From contig JAENRP010000123.1 in the NCBI GenBank assembly GCA_024741835.1, positions 54,986-118,985 on the forward strand: a stretch of DNA of 64,000 nucleotides, written 5' to 3'. This DNA comes from Diplocarpon mali (Eukaryota; Ascomycota; Leotiomycetes; Helotiales; Drepanopezizaceae). The notes beneath the pieces were generated by a model. It had not been told where the DNA came from, did not search any database, and was given only the letters and a program-made list of their open reading frames with translations. Positions 45,589-59,208 of this stretch are shown here, piece after piece (the first letter of the stretch is position 1; each line of letters begins with the position of its first letter). The position numbers were made by a program, and so were the translations under genes.

Positions 45589-47112
45589 ATGTCAACAACG
45601 CAACGCACCTCCACCTGCCTCCAATGCATGCTGCGAATCCTCCCGCGAGCTTCAAGGCGTTTGATCCACTCCTCGCGGAGTTTCCAATCCGATGCTCCGC
45701 GTCCCTCTGTAGCTCCCAGGGTGTCTATTGATGTGAAGCACATTCGCCAAAATGCCGCGCTCCACGAACAAAATTGCTTAGAGCGCAATTACAAAACTCA
45801 AGCTCAATACCCAGCGCGAATAAACAGTCTGTTCGAACAATGGCATGTCTACCAGCGCGAAGCCCGCAGTCTGCGCGAGCGGAACAATCGGCTGAAGCTG
45901 CAGCTTGCGAATCCAACTACCCTGCGCGATGAGGAGTCGGAGGAGGTGCAGCGCATCAGGCAGATGTCCAAGCAGGAAATAATTGGCGAGGCGAAGATCA
46001 TAAAGGAACAATTGTCAAAAATTGAAGAGAAGGAGTCGGCCCTTACCTCTGAGATAGACGCGTTGGCAGCAGCGATTCCGAATCTCACGAGCAACGAGAC
46101 CCCACGGGGGCACGACCCTCTAGTCGTAGGATACATCAACGAGCACCCCGAACCTGATCCTGCGGCTTCCGACCGAGTCTGGCGCTCGCACGTACATATT
46201 GGTACTGAGCTCAACCTTCTCGATTTTGCAGGCGCGGCAACTACGAGCGGTTGGGGATGGTACTACCTCTTGAACGAGGCGGCACAGCTCGAACAGGCTC
46301 TGGTACAATATGCGCTCAGTGTGGCCAGGAAACGGGGTTGGGGAATGGTCAGTCCGCCGAGTATGGTATACAGCCATATAGCAGCAGCTTGTGGATTTCA
46401 GCCTAGGGATCAGAACGGGGAACATCAGATCTATAGTATCCAACAGATTGCTGGCGATATTGGACGGAAACCAGAACTCAGTCTCGCTGGAACGGCAGAG
46501 ATTCCTCTGGCTGGTATGAAGGCGAACACGATTCTCGATGAGACGGATCTGCCGACGAAGCGGGTCGGAGTATCAAGGAGTTACAGAGCAGAAGCCGGCG
46601 CGAGGGGTGTCGATACAAAAGGTCTGTATCGAGTCCATGAATTCACAAAGGTCGAGATGTTTGCATGGACCCTCCCTTCCGCAGAGTCATCTACGGCTGT
46701 GTTTGAAGAGATGGTTTCTATCCAGACGGAGATCTTGACCAGCCTCGGCCTCCACTGCCGCATCATCGAAATGCCCAGCACAGATCTCGGTGCATCCGCA
46801 ACTCGCAAGCGAGACATCGAAGCTTTCTTTCCATCTCGACGGTCGAAGGACAATGGATGGGGAGAGGTCTCGTCTGTGAGCACCTGCACGGATTACCAGA
46901 CCCGAAGGCTGGCCACGAGAGTTGGTGTCCGGACCCTGGGAGGCAAGATGGCGTTTCCTTATACGGTGAACGGTACTGCATTGGCTGTGCCGAGGGTCCT
47001 GGCTGCGGTTCTGGAGAATGGTTGGGACGAAGCTAGAGGAGACGTCGAGATACCCGAGGTTCTGCGACCATGGATGGATGGTGCAAAGGCCATCAGCAAG
47101 AAGGTTTGTTGA
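45589..47112 (+). CDS. DIA4: mitochondrial seryl-tRNA synthetase
   Basis: This class II synthetase charges mitochondrial tRNA-Ser. A single exon of 507 residues. The first ~40 residues are rich in Arg, Ser and Thr and nearly free of acid (LRILPRASRRLIHSSRS), a good mitochondrial leader. The long antiparallel coiled-coil tRNA-binding arm follows (residues ~75-160: REARSLRERNNRLKLQLA and later EKESALTSEIDALAAAIPNL). The catalytic core has the class II motifs: motif 2 with SRSYRAEAGARGVDTKGLYR followed by VHEFTKVEMF, and the late block VSSVSTCTDYQTRRL. Motif 3 is NGTALAVPRVLAAVLEN. The TAEIPLAGM segment matches the serine-pocket TxE motif. The leader and similarity to Dia4 rather than the cytosolic enzyme make it the organellar form. 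Confidence 0.94.
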   Translation: MSTTQRTSTCLQCMLRILPRASRRLIHSSRSFQSDAPRPSVAPRVSIDVKHIRQNAALHEQNCLERNYKTQAQYPARINSLFEQWHVYQREARSLRERNNRLKLQLANPTTLRDEESEEVQRIRQMSKQEIIGEAKIIKEQLSKIEEKESALTSEIDALAAAIPNLTSNETPRGHDPLVVGYINEHPEPDPAASDRVWRSHVHIGTELNLLDFAGAATTSGWGWYYLLNEAAQLEQALVQYALSVARKRGWGMVSPPSMVYSHIAAACGFQPRDQNGEHQIYSIQQIAGDIGRKPELSLAGTAEIPLAGMKANTILDETDLPTKRVGVSRSYRAEAGARGVDTKGLYRVHEFTKVEMFAWTLPSAESSTAVFEEMVSIQTEILTSLGLHCRIIEMPSTDLGASATRKRDIEAFFPSRRSKDNGWGEVSSVSTCTDYQTRRLATRVGVRTLGGKMAFPYTVNGTALAVPRVLAAVLENGWDEARGDVEIPEVLRPWMDGAKAISKKVC

Positions 47113-50100
47113 TTTGTAACAAAAAGGATTCATTTTTGTAAGATAGAGTAGATATCATTCTCGTCACATCACCAAATTTTCCAAGTTTATGTACCCTTTT
47201 CCTGTTCGGTCTCAGCAAAGTATCAGTTGCTTAAGCTACAAACGTTTGTTTTTGACGCTCGCTGGGCGTCCTTTGGCTAGGTATTCAGGGTACTAGGGAA
47301 TCTGGCAGGCTCTGATATGCTAGCAAGTATCCTGGTTCTGAATGAATAGATCCTGCCATTATATCGACGTGACCTGTTCATTCTCCCAAGGTTGAAGATC
47401 TTATCTAGGGAGTGCATATCTTTGCTGCTCAGCTACCGGCGTCCAAGCATTATCCAAGAAATGTCCTCTGCACAATATGCCCTCCTTTTCAGACGCGCAA
47501 CCTATGCGAGATGTAGCTCTCCCTCTGTTCCAAAGCCTAGTGATATATACAGAAAGTGAATAGGGAGAGAGAGAGGGAGAAGACATCTATCTCGTCCACA
47601 AAGCCGCCTGCGACCCCGGTTCTGAAAGGGAAAGCAGTAGCCCGAGGATGGGACGGCTCTACATCCCCCCCTCGGGAACATCTACGAGCACTCGTCTGTT
47701 CTCCCACCCGCCGGAGAGGGAGATAGGAACTGTTCGAGTCGCACCAACCTGTCGGGTTGCAGTGACCTGCTCATTCTGAGCGCAGCCTGGTAGATTCAAT
47801 CGGGGAGCGCAGAGCGTGATTTCATGGCCCTTGGGAGGCCGCCAGAAGGATGATCGGGATTGTAAAGGGTTGGGCGCGCGTGTGTGCTGATCGTGGGGAG
47901 TTACGCTTTGTGGAAACGTATAGGTGGAGGCTTGGTTCTGACGCTGGTCTTGGATCTTTTTTGTGGCTGGCTTTTCGTCGGTCGGGGGGGTGATGTACAA
48001 TAGACGTACAGACTTTTATTTCAGCCCTTCCTCACGGACAAGAGTGAGGATTCGGAGTGTTGATTTTCGAGTTGGAAAATAATGGATTCTCGACTTACGA
48101 GCCTTTTTTGATATCATGGGGGACCGGCATCAGAACAGGAACATTGACGAAATTGGAATGGAGTATGGGGGAGCTCGGGAGAGGAGAGGGATGAGAATGT
48201 TTGGATGTATCGTGACCGTATGAGATGGCTTTGTGGACACGAGGCACGTACCACAGAAGTCGTTCGAAGATGGATTTCTCCGTCACTTCTCTGAGCTTGG
48301 TTCTTCGAAGAAAATTTTCGAATTTGACAGTTTCAATCGCCGAACTTGTCGATATCACGCTTGATCATTGTGTAAGAAACACTTTCCCAAGGAACACAGG
48401 CACTAACACTCGAGTCACACATTAAGACTCCTGCTATTGTATTGAAATCCAGCACGTCATGACGTCTCACTTTCATCTATAATCGGATCACATGATACTT
48501 TTCTATGCAGCAGTCCGAACGTCCCAGTTTATTGTGGTTTGTTTCGGCGCCCGAGCTGCATTCTGCATGTTGGATGCTGAATGCACCTCGCTTGCAGGAG
48601 CCATCTATAGCTTGTATGCCTTAAGATGGTAAGAGAATCATCAATATGCACGGAATCGATAGTATATAATCTTGAATGTCAGTGAAGAATCTGTTTGGCT
48701 ACTTATTCTGCACAGAAACATGTCGCGAAGTCAGAAACTAATCTTTGGTGAGCGCAGATAGCGATATGTAAAGAAATTTGGATGCTGTCCGTACAAGATC
48801 TTCCGAGGCAAGAGATGAGTACGATCCTGTGCTGTGATACTGACTCAATGGGGAATAAAAGTCAAGGTGAGCTCCTGCCTCAAGTAACATCCGTTCCGCT
48901 CGATGATGACCGACAACGATCGTGATAAGTCATCAAGGATGGGCTTGAAGCAAACATCCTTTGTCCATCACAACACTCTCTGACAGATATCAGACGGTAA
49001 TGTTCGCTCCTACATTTTTAGCACAACATAGGCAGAGCAAGTGCAATCTTATCCAGCTCGGTGCAGCGTAGCAGAAACCGAACATACACGGAATGTAGGT
49101 AACCTGAGCAACTTCATCATAGCAATTACGATGAGATAAACATGCCGAACGGAATTCGGCACTGAAGCACTGGTATTCGTCCGGGAAGGAAACGTCCAGC
49201 GCCTCAGGAGTCTTTCCGAGCCTCGTATTTCTTCAGTTAACTGGAGTTTCAGAGAGCACTACTCGAGGAGCCTCGTTTCTCTTTCCACAATAAAACTCCG
49301 GGCGCGCATCATTGGTGCAGTGAAGTTAATTGTGCTAGCCCTCTGAGATATGGGCCCGTGAACTGCGCGAGGGGTGGGGGCAAGCATCTGGCGGCTTATT
49401 TAGATACCAGAACATCAAAGAATCTGCAGCACCTTCTCATATGGAACAATACTTGCGCGATATGTGCTGCTGCTGTACGCTACTGGACGGGCTCGGTTGG
49501 TTCGGGAGCATCACAATGATTGAAACAACGGAGTCGTAGCCCGGGGAATATCAATGTCTTTGATCTTGCGTAAGCTGCGGTCATGTTTGAAGATTCTTGT
49601 TCCGAATTTTTCTTGGGCCACAGAGGAGGCTGCGATGCATCCGACGTGCGTTAAAGTAGATTGCACTGCTCGATGGCGATGGCTCCCGGGCGCGCATGTT
49701 GCGAGCCGCAGAAGCTTCGGTAGATGTGCTCAAGGTTTGGTGCAACTTATCTTGACGCACAGAATGTAAAGATTTGTATACATGTTAGCTCGAGAGCGTC
49801 CCAAAAAGGAGTAGTTGGACAGCGGCCTAGATCTTATCCCGGCATGCCAGCCATTGGCCTGGGGATGTCCGGAGGCCGCTTTGATGTTCGCAGGAGCTCT
49901 GTGAGCCAACTCCCCAAGAAAAGGCAGTGATTACCAAATCAAACTGACAGTGAAGAAAGCTTGGGTTCACGGTTGAATCGCTATTCTGAAGTCATGGGCG
50001 GATTCGAGTGAGCGATTCTTTAAGTACATCACCTGTGTTAAGGATGAGGTGTCGTTGCGCGCGCACATGAGCAGAGCCTCATCTTTGTTTACATAAGCGA

Positions 50101-51060
50101 GAAGAATTTCTAAATGTCGGTAACTGTATTTTCACCAAGCCGCCTTTCAGACGTCCGTTCCATTGTTCCCGCGTCTCCCAGTTTCGGGAGTTCGGCACAG
50201 CAGAGTAGCGCAATCGAAAACACTCGTCGTGGTCTGAGCAAAGCAGACTATCTTCTCTGATTACAATTCTCTTTCGCACGTCAGTTTTGAAAGGGGTCGA
50301 CCGTCTGGTCCGTGCCGTGCACAGGCTACCTACTGCAGTGGCCTCGAAGGCCCATGCATGATTCGGCCGGTGGAGAGAAGTACGCTCTCAAGTGTGCACG
50401 GAATAGGACTGTTTATGGTCTGCGTCAGACAACTCCAGCATGTTGACTTCCATCCTATTGGGTGCGGCCTCCTGTTATGGTTGATGTACTTTCAGTCAAG
50501 GATTGCCATGCCCCAGTCTCTCTGTCCGGCGAGAGCATCACCCATCATCAGTATCGCAAGCATATTCAAACATTCTCTCGAGAACACGCCCTGGGTAGCA
50601 AGGATCTTAGGTTGTTTCTTAAGAGCTGCACAGGTAACGAGTGTGGACGGACACTCGCGAGACAGGATGGCAGAATCCTCTGAATATCCTTGAGCCTAAG
50701 CCTCTTCAAGGAAGAGCGTGCGAGTAAAGCTCTTCGTTTCCGTATTCTCACAACGGCTTCCTCAGATCTCATGCCGGCGATCTATGTTTAGCCCACAAGT
50801 TTGACGCATCTAAACTACCTGTTCCGATGTTTGTACCCCTGACGGAACTTACTCCAAGTCGAGTATCACCAATTGTATGACATTCTTTGCATGCGCACAT
50901 GCGTTCCTAGAAATGATATATAGCTGGCATTGCCTCTCTTCAATCTTCCACAAGTTCCTATCCTCCAGTCTCTTAATTACTCAGCATCTTTCATCACGTT
51001 TTCTTTCGCGTCTTGATCTACCTTCTACGTTCGTTCTATAATCTCCAAAAAAGGCATATC
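47113..51060. other. gene-poor spacer, about 3.9 kb, upstream of PKS1
   Basis: No gene is convincingly supported. Two minus-strand frames (48095-48358 and 47659-48000) could be exons of a small gene, but neither has an ATG and the junction does not keep frame. The frames at 49554-49930 and 50079-50772 have no recognisable product. The last few hundred bases form the PKS1 promoter. Confidence 0.45.
50917..50923 (+). promoter_or_regulatory. candidate TATA box of PKS1
   Basis: TATATAG lies about 140 nt before the PKS1 start codon. A pyrimidine-rich leader (CCTCTCTTCAATCTTCC) follows, as usual for a strongly transcribed fungal gene. Confidence 0.4.
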
Positions 51061-54000
51061 ATGGACGTGCTACTCTTTGGCGACCAGACGGCGGACCCTC
51101 AGCAATTCCTGACCAAGGTCTTGCGACGCAAAGGGTCTCCACTACTTCATTCGTTTCTTGAGCAGGTGCAAGTCGCCCTTCAAGGTGTGTAAAGTCTCCC
51201 TCATTCTCTTCAAAAGCTTCGAGTTTTTCAGGGGACGCCTAACTAACGATAACAAAAGATGAGATATCTTCTTCTCCATCTAGCTCCCGGAGAGATTTAC
51301 CCCCGTTCTCCAACATTGCTGAGCTTGTTGAGAGATACTATAACGCGGAGCGTTACAATATTGCGATAGAGAGCACCCTTACATCCTTAGCGCAACTCAG
51401 TCATTTCATCGGCTACTACGAAGAATATCCTCTCGAGTACCCTACATCGTCCACAGAAATCTTGGGAATCTGTACAGGGCTTCTCTCCGCATCTGCCGTT
51501 GCTTCGAGCAGCTCACTATCCTCCCTCATTCCTCTTGCAGTTCAGACAGTTCGGATCGCCTTTCGACTGGGCTCGAGGGTCTCCACAGTCGCCAATCAAT
51601 TGGAAACTCCAACGGACCAGTCTCAGACATGGTCGACCATCGTTGTTGGGATTTCCCGAGATGAAGCCGAAGTTGCCATCTCAGAATTCAACAACTCTCG
51701 TGTAAGTTGCTCTGGAGGGCATTGTGGCATACCCTTACTAATCCACAGACAGGGCCTTTCCAACTCTAAATGTCTCTACATCAGCGCTGTCGGATCTATG
51801 TCCGTCACTATCAGTGGATCTCCATCCACCCGTAGTAAGCTTTTCGACACATCACCATCCTTTCAGGCTCTTCAACGAAGGGACATTCCTATCAGGGGGC
51901 CATACCACGCAGCCCACTTGTATACCAAATCAGATGTCGAGAAGATTATTGATGCGGACATCGCCACTCGTCTTGAGCAATATGCTGTAATCTACCGGAT
52001 CACGGGCATGTCTTCCTCCAAATCCGAAGGATCAACACTGGAGCTATTCAGACAGAGCGTGTGGGAGGTCTTGGCTCATCAAGTCCAGTGGGATGCGCGA
52101 GTCAAAGCCTGTGTTGTAGCAGTCCGCTCATCTTCTGTTTCCGGAGTCAGAGTTCTTGCCATGGGGCCTACAGCGCTTTCCAATAGCCTTGTCTCTGCTT
52201 TGAAAGTTGGAGGCGGTCTCAAAATATCGCTTCAAGACGTTGTTTCGTGGTTTTCGCAGAATCGTCTCCCCAAGAGTCCCAATGGCGACCTCAGAAACTC
52301 GAAGATCGCAATCATTGGTATGGCTGGCAGGTTCCCAAATGCCGCAGACCACGAAGCTTTCTGGAAGCTGCTCGAGCAAGGGCTAGATGTCCATCGTGAG
52401 GTAAGTGCTGGTTCCAGGCTCCCTTGACCGATCCTGACTATCTAGATTCCCGCGGACCGCTTCGATGCTCAGGCTCATCTAGATTCGACTGGCAAAGGCA
52501 AGAATAAGAGTCACACGCCATATGGCTGCTTCATTGACAGCCCTGGCTTGTTCGATCCTCGATTCTTCAACATGTCGCCTCGTGAGGCTACTCAGACCGA
52601 TCCAATGCAGCGACTAGCTTTGTCGACTGCCTACGAAAGTATGGAGCAGGCAGGTTTCGTGCGGGACTCGACGCCTACCACTATGGCTCACCGCGTTGCT
52701 ACGATTTATGGACAAACCAGCGACGACTGGCGAGAAATCAATGCCGCTCAGGACATTGATACCTACTTCGTAAGCCTGAAACTCAATATTGAGTTATGGG
52801 ACGTGTGCTAATCCACTGTAGATCACCGGAGGTGTCAGAGCCTTTGGACCTGGTCGAATCAATTACCACTTCGGGTTTAGCGGACCCAGCTTCTCGGTTG
52901 ACACGGCTTGCTCCTCTTCTTTTGCAGCCATCCAGCTGGCTTGCACATCGTTGAGAGCTGGAGAGTGCGATACAGTCTTTACTGGCGGCATGAACGTATT
53001 GACGAACCCCGACATTTTCTCGGGTCTATCCAAGGGCCAATTTCTGTCTAAGACTGGATCTTGTAAGACATATGATGAAGGTGCTGATGGCTATTGCCGA
53101 GGTGATGGTAGGTGCTCTGGCAGTGTCAAATCCGCCTGTCTTAAGTCTAGGAAGAGCATTTGCTGATTTCTGTTCGTCCTTAGGTGTGGTAACCTTGATT
53201 CTGAAGCGACTTGACGATGCTATTGCAGAGAAAGATCCGATACTCGGTGTCATTAATGGCATTGCAACGAATCATAGTGAGTTAATCACCCACAGACGAA
53301 GAATGAATTTCCAGGCGTTGCAACGATAGTTATGTTCGATTGATTTACACTACATCAACTAACCTCCGTTTTTCAGGTGCGGAAGCCGTCTCAATCACCC
53401 ATCCACATGCTGGAGCTCAAAAGTTTCTGTTTCAAAAGGTCATGGACGAGGCCGAGGTTGACGTTCGAGACGTTAAATACGTCGAAATGCACGGCACCGG
53501 TACTCAGGCTGGCGATGGCGTTGAGATGGATTCGGTTTCGTCGGTATTTGCTCCCCCTACTGCCAGTAAGAAGAAGCGTCGCGCAGACCAGCCTCTTTTC
53601 GTGGGATCCGTCAAGTCAAATATCGGTCATGGAGAAGCAGTGTCAGGAGCCTGTGCATTGGTGAAGGTCTTGATGATGTTCCAAAAGAACTTGATCCCGC
53701 CACATTGCGGCATTAAGAGCCAGATCAACCCAGCATTCCCCTCAGACCTCAAAGAACGATATCTACAGATCGCTCTCAGGTCAACCCCATTCATACGACC
53801 TGCCGAGTCATCACGCTACGTATTTGTCAACAATTTCAGCGCCGCTGGAGGGAATACCGCCATGCTTCTTGAGGATGCACCATGGAAAGCACCATTGAGC
53901 CTGGATCCGCGGTCAAGTCATATAGTGGTCATCACTGCCAAGTCGCTCTCCTCGTTCAAGCAAAACGCAAGAAGATTGCTAGCCTGGGCGAACGACAAGA

Positions 54001-57000
54001 CAGATTCAAGTCTCCCAAGTTTGGCGTATACAACTACGGCGCGAAGAAACCACTATCAATACCGACTCGCATTTGAAGCCAAGAGCATGCGCCATGTTCG
54101 CGACACGCTGAGCCCGCTCGTTGATGCTGCTCGCACTCCGATCTCTTCGAGCAAGAAGCAAACTGTTGCATTTTCCTTCACCGGACAAGGATCGCATTAT
54201 ATCGGAATGGGCAAGAAGCTTCTTCAAGATGTGCCACAATTCCGCAGCGACATTGAGGATTATGATCGCATTGCTCTTGGCCACGATTTGCCCTCGTTCA
54301 TCGGCCTCATCGATGGTGACATTGAGGACCTCGCCAGCGTATCACCAGTTGTCACTCAGCTCGCCATCGTATCCATTGAGATGGCACTAGCCGCGTTGTG
54401 GAAATCATGGGGTGTCACGCCCACAGCTGTAATTGGACACTCCTTGGGCGAATACGCCGCACTCCAGGTTGCTGGCGTGATTTCTGTTCTTGACGCGATT
54501 CTTCTCGTAGGACGACGCGCGCAATTTCTCGTCTCCAGCTGTGCTATGGGCAGTCACGGTATGCTGGCTGTACGCGCCAGCTTCTCCAGCGTTGAGCGGC
54601 TGATATCTCACATCCCAGTCGAGAAGGCTTGCATCAATGGTCCCGAAGATATCGTCTTCTCTGGAACGGCCGATCGCATCGAGGAACTGAGGGAGATGTT
54701 GACAGATGCAGGCTTCAAAGCCACCAAGCTCAACGTTCCATACGCGTTCCATTCAGCCCAGGTCGATCCTATACTTGAGGATTTCAAGAATTTTGCTAAA
54801 TCAATCGTCTTCAATCAACCCCGGGTACCTGTCATCTCTACCTATTTGGGATCCGTCGTGACCGAATCTGAAGTTTTTGGAGCAGAGTATCTAGCTCAAC
54901 ACTGCAGGCGAAGTGTCAACTTTCTCGATGGCCTGAAGTCAGCGTTGGATAGCGGTACCGTCGCCAGTGATACGGCCTGGATCGAAGTCGGGCCCCACCC
55001 AATCTGCTCCAATATGATCAAGAGCATTGTCGGAAAAGATGCCACTGCTGTGCCGTCTCTAAACCGTAATGACGACCCTTGGAAGACCCTCTCAAACAGT
55101 CTCTCTGCACTGTTTAACATGGGTGTGCGCATTGATTGGATGGACTATCACCACATCTTCAGCCAATGCCACGAGGTTTTGACACTGCCAACCTATGCTT
55201 ACGATGACAAGAATTACTGGATCGACTATGTGGGCAATTGGACTCTGACCAAAGGCGACAAGATACAAAAGGAGCTAGTCAAGCCCAGGTTCTCGACGAC
55301 CTCGATTCAGAAGATAACTCACGAGAAGATCGACTCTGATTCTGCAGTCGTTGTTGCCGAATCGGATCTTGCGGAGCCATTGCTACGCGCTGTGATCGAG
55401 GGGCACCAAGTCAATGGCGCAGGCCTTTGCCCATCAACGCGTACGTACAAAATCTCCTGTCTGCTTTGGATCTCTTCGATGAATGAATCGCTAACCTCTC
55501 ATAGTGCTTGCTGATATGGCCATGACTCTATGCGATTATGCGTTCAGAATCGCGAAGCCAGAAGCTCCTAAACCACATGTCAACATCATGAACATGGAAA
55601 ACCACAAGCCTTTGGTTTTGAACGTCACTAAAAGCTCCCCAAGTCAGGTTGTGCAAGTCGAGGCGAAATTGGACTTTATCAAAGGACAGGGTGTGATGCA
55701 CTTCCGAAGCGTGGGCCCCGACGGCAAACTCATCGATCATTCAAGATGCGACATCAATTACGAGGACTCGGCTGCGTGGTCCAAAGAATGGGAGAGACAG
55801 AAGTTCCTAGTCCAGACCCGTGTCGACATGCTGAAAAGTGGCGGGAAGGGAGTTCACACTGTCCAACGAGGACTGGCTTACAAACTCTTTTCTGCTCTCG
55901 TCACCTACGATGACAAGTTCAGGGGTATGGAAGAGGTCATCCTGAACAGCGGCGCCCTCGAAGCAACGTCTGCGGTCTCGTTCCAAGCGAGCAGCCAAGA
56001 TGGAAATTTCTTCATGAGCCCCTACTTCATTGATAGCGTTTGTCACATCACTGGAGTATGCACCTTCCCCTCGGAGTTTTTTTTGAGAGGCATTGACTAA
56101 TCTATTGGGCAGTTTATCATGAATGCCAATGATGCATTAGATTCAAAGAAGCAAGTCTATATCTCGCACGGCTGGGAGACACTGCGATTTGCGAAACCTC
56201 TCGAAGCAGAGAAGAAGTACAGATCCTATTGTCGAATGCAGCCAGTCGCTGGAGGTGGAAAGATGGTTGCCGGCGACGTCTATGTCTTCGAAGGTGACGA
56301 CATTATCGGTGTCGCCGGAGGTGTCAGGTTTCAGTGTGTTCCAAGAGCACTTCTTGACACCCTCCTATCACCAACCAAAGCGAAAACAGCCTCCCCGCGC
56401 CCAACACCAGTGCCAGTCTCCCAGGCCAAACAGCAGAACATGACACACACGAGCATAAAGACTCGAATGTCTACTACTGGAACCAAGCAGGCACCTGCTC
56501 GGAAGATTGAAGTCACCAGGATGACCAAGGCGTCAAAAAAGCTTGAGATTCAGGTCACCAGCAACTTGGTAGCCCAGGCTTTGAGGATTATTGCGGACGA
56601 GGTCGGATGTGAGCTTTCCGAGCTTGCAGACGAACTTTCACTCTCTGATCTGGGAGTTGACTCGCTCATGTCACTGAGTATCTCAGGTAGATTCCGCGAG
56701 GACCTGGAGTTGGACTTCTCGAGTTCCGTCTTTAATGATTTGCCAACCATCGCCTCCCTCAAGTCCCATCTTAGGCAGTTCGAGAGCGCCGGAGACTTGG
56801 CGAGCAGCTCTGGGTTGTCCACTCCGGACATGATCAGCACGGGATCAATGACCAGCGACTCGGAATACTCTGATACCGAGGCGATGGTTGAGGACATGAA
56901 CGAACGGGATGGCTCAGACGAGTCGGATCTGATCCATACTATCAGGTCAACCATCGCAGAAGAAATGGGCGTCGAGCTCGAGGAGATCACTGGGAACACA

Positions 57001-58172
57001 GACCTGGCCACCATGGGCATGGATTCGCTCATGAGTCTCAGTATCCTCGGTGCCCTGAGAGAAAAGACCGGTCTGTCGATGAATTCGGATCTTCTGGTCA
57101 GCAACACGTCAATCGATATGATTGAAACCTCCTTGGGGCTTCGGAAAGTCAAGGCGCGAGTGGAAAGTCTCGCCCTGAACTCGACGACGCTCAAGGCACC
57201 AGTTCCATTGCCAACCCCTACACCCCGAGCCGACAGATTCCCCACTGAGACGTACCCTCCAGCAAGCTCTATTCTTCTCCAAGGCAACCCCAAAACGGCA
57301 AAGCACACTCTTTTCCTCCTCCCTGACGGATCCGGATCGGCCACCTCGTACGCTCCGATCCCGGACATCGCTGCTTCCGACCTCCTCGTGTACGGTCTGA
57401 ACTGCCCCTTCATGAAGACCCCAGAAGATTTCACCATCGGTATCCCAGCAGTCTGCCAAATTTACATGGCTGAGATCCAACGCCGACAGCCTCATGGTCC
57501 TTACAAGCTTGGTGGATGGTCTGCTGGGGGCGTCCTTGCCTATGAGATGACCAGACAGTTCATCCGCAAGGGCGAGACGGTCGAGAGACTGCTGCTCATC
57601 GACTCTCCGTGCCCGGTCAAGCTGGAAGCCCTGCCATCCTCATTCCACCGCTATTGCGACAGGATCGGTCTGCTCGGCAAGCCAGGCGCCAAGATCCCCG
57701 AGTGGCTCCTCCCACACTTTGCCTCGGCAGTCCGCGCGTTGACGAACTACTCCGATAGTCTGGGGGACGCGGAGGGGATCGATGTGTCGAAGATGCCGCC
57801 AACCACGGCAATCTGGGCCCGCGATGGCATCGTCCACTTGGACTCCGACCCAAAACCCGACTGGGACCCTGCTGTTCCGATGCCGAATTCCATGAATTGT
57901 AAGGACCCAGCCCCTGATCAGAAGTCTCTCGAGAAGTTGCTGACTCGTATGCAGGGCTGACTTATGATCGGACCAACCTGGGACCGAATGGATGGGATCA
58001 ATTGTTGGGTGCAGGCAACATTGAGTGTGCAAGCACCTCAGGAAACCACTTCTCTATGATGAGACAGCCAATCGTGAGTCAAACACTATCCTCTGGTACA
58101 CGAACGGAGACTGACAGCCACAACCAGACAGGAGAAGTTGCGGCCTTGATCAAAGCGGCCCTTAAGATCTAG
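51061..58172 (+). CDS. PKS1: non-reducing polyketide synthase of DHN-melanin synthesis (SAT-KS-AT-PT-ACP-ACP-TE)
   Basis: This iterative synthase builds a naphthol melanin precursor from acetyl- and malonyl-CoA. I read eleven exons: 51061-51184, 51259-51701, 51753-52400, 52446-52769, 52822-53107, 53184-53276, 53377-55440, 55505-56055, 56113-57898, 57955-58073 and 58128-58172. All joins keep frame and give 2,160 residues, the usual size of PKS1/Alb1-type enzymes. The domains with active sites are: SAT, GICTG Cys; [11 protein letters not shown], plus His in [11 protein letters not shown] and [19 protein letters not shown]; product template, [12 protein letters not shown] and [12 protein letters not shown]. 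Two ACPs have [10 protein letters not shown] and [10 protein letters not shown], and the TE has [13 protein letters not shown] and GNHFSMM. Scytalone dehydratase and THN reductase next door fix the pathway. Whether the direct product is tetrahydroxynaphthalene or a longer ketide needing shortening cannot be read from the sequence. Confidence 0.95.
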
Positions 58173-59208
58173 GCAGTCGATGCCAACATGTTCGGAAAAC
58201 GGCGTTTGTCTTTGTGATCGCAGGCGGGCATTGTGGATGGTTCTCGGGAGTTTTTGTTGCATACATTGCTGGCATCTTTGCGTCACGTTCCGTCAAGACA
58301 CTCCTTCGTATCTGGATGCAACGTGTAAAACATGGGTCCGGCGAGCCCAAGGGGCTTATTCAAATTGGTCACCGATAATAATATAATGAAGCGATTTGAT
58401 ACTCCTCCGGGTGCATGCCGTGATTCAGGTGCCTTCAGCCGCCTGGTTGCGAGAACTCCTAGTCGCATCGCAACCCCGAAACCCCCGTCTGAAAGGGTTC
58501 TCTTTATCTCTTGCGCGTTGGGGGGTCTCGACTCGCTTTCTCATCTTTTTTTCGTCCCTCCACAAAGGAGAGATCAGATGATGGGGGTCTGATCCTCCGT
58601 GATTTTACCCTGGTGAGATGCATTCTCCTCTCTAATCTCTGCTCTGGATCCAGCACCAACGCCCACACTCCTCAACCCCCTCGACGCCCCCTGAGCCACC
58701 CACCCAAGACCAAGGCGGCTTGCGGGCAGCGCTGTTCGGCAGCCGAAACGGAACGTCCCACGGTCTGGTCTGGTCTGCTGTGCTGTGCTGTGCTGTGCTT
58801 TCCCACGGTGCTCACGGCCTGCTGTTTGGGGGCCTGCGACGAGGCGACCTGCTGCCCCGGAGCGAGGGAAGCCCGGGTTTGCGCCGTGCGGCGGCCCAAC
58901 GGGGGGACCGTCCCCTGGGGCCTGGCTTGCGATCGGGACGGTCGGGGGGGGGAGGGAAGGAAAAGTAGGAGGGAGAGACCGCGGGGTTTTGGGTTTTATG
59001 ACGATGTGCGAGGAGGGGTGGTGTAGATGTGTAGGTTGTAGGTTGTAGGTGTAGGTGTATATGTCACGGATTCGGAGATGCGGGTTGGCCAAGGAGGGTG
59101 GTCGGGAAGTGAGAAGGGAGGGGGGGGAGGTGGACGGTGGGGATGGGATGTGGTGCGGGATGCTCTGGATGGGGGATCGCAGGTGTGGTCCTGGGATTGG
59201 AGACTGGA
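58173..59208. other. intergenic, G-rich and TGCTG-repeat segments
   Basis: This spacer lies between two convergent cluster genes. It contains four or five TGCTG pentamers (58772-58796) and G-runs at 58945-58960 and 59118-59140. Open frames here on both strands arise from this biased composition. Confidence 0.5.

Noticed and set aside
47659..48358. Possible two-exon minus-strand gene (PVPHDIKKGS... and ITPPTDEKPATKK...)
   Set aside because: Neither part has an ATG, and the good GTAAGT donor leaves two bases while the best acceptor needs none, so no frame-keeping join was found.
58511..59092. Frames of 171-172 codons on both strands after PKS1
   Set aside because: They come from the TGCTG pentamers and G-rich tracts; no domain and no conservation signal.
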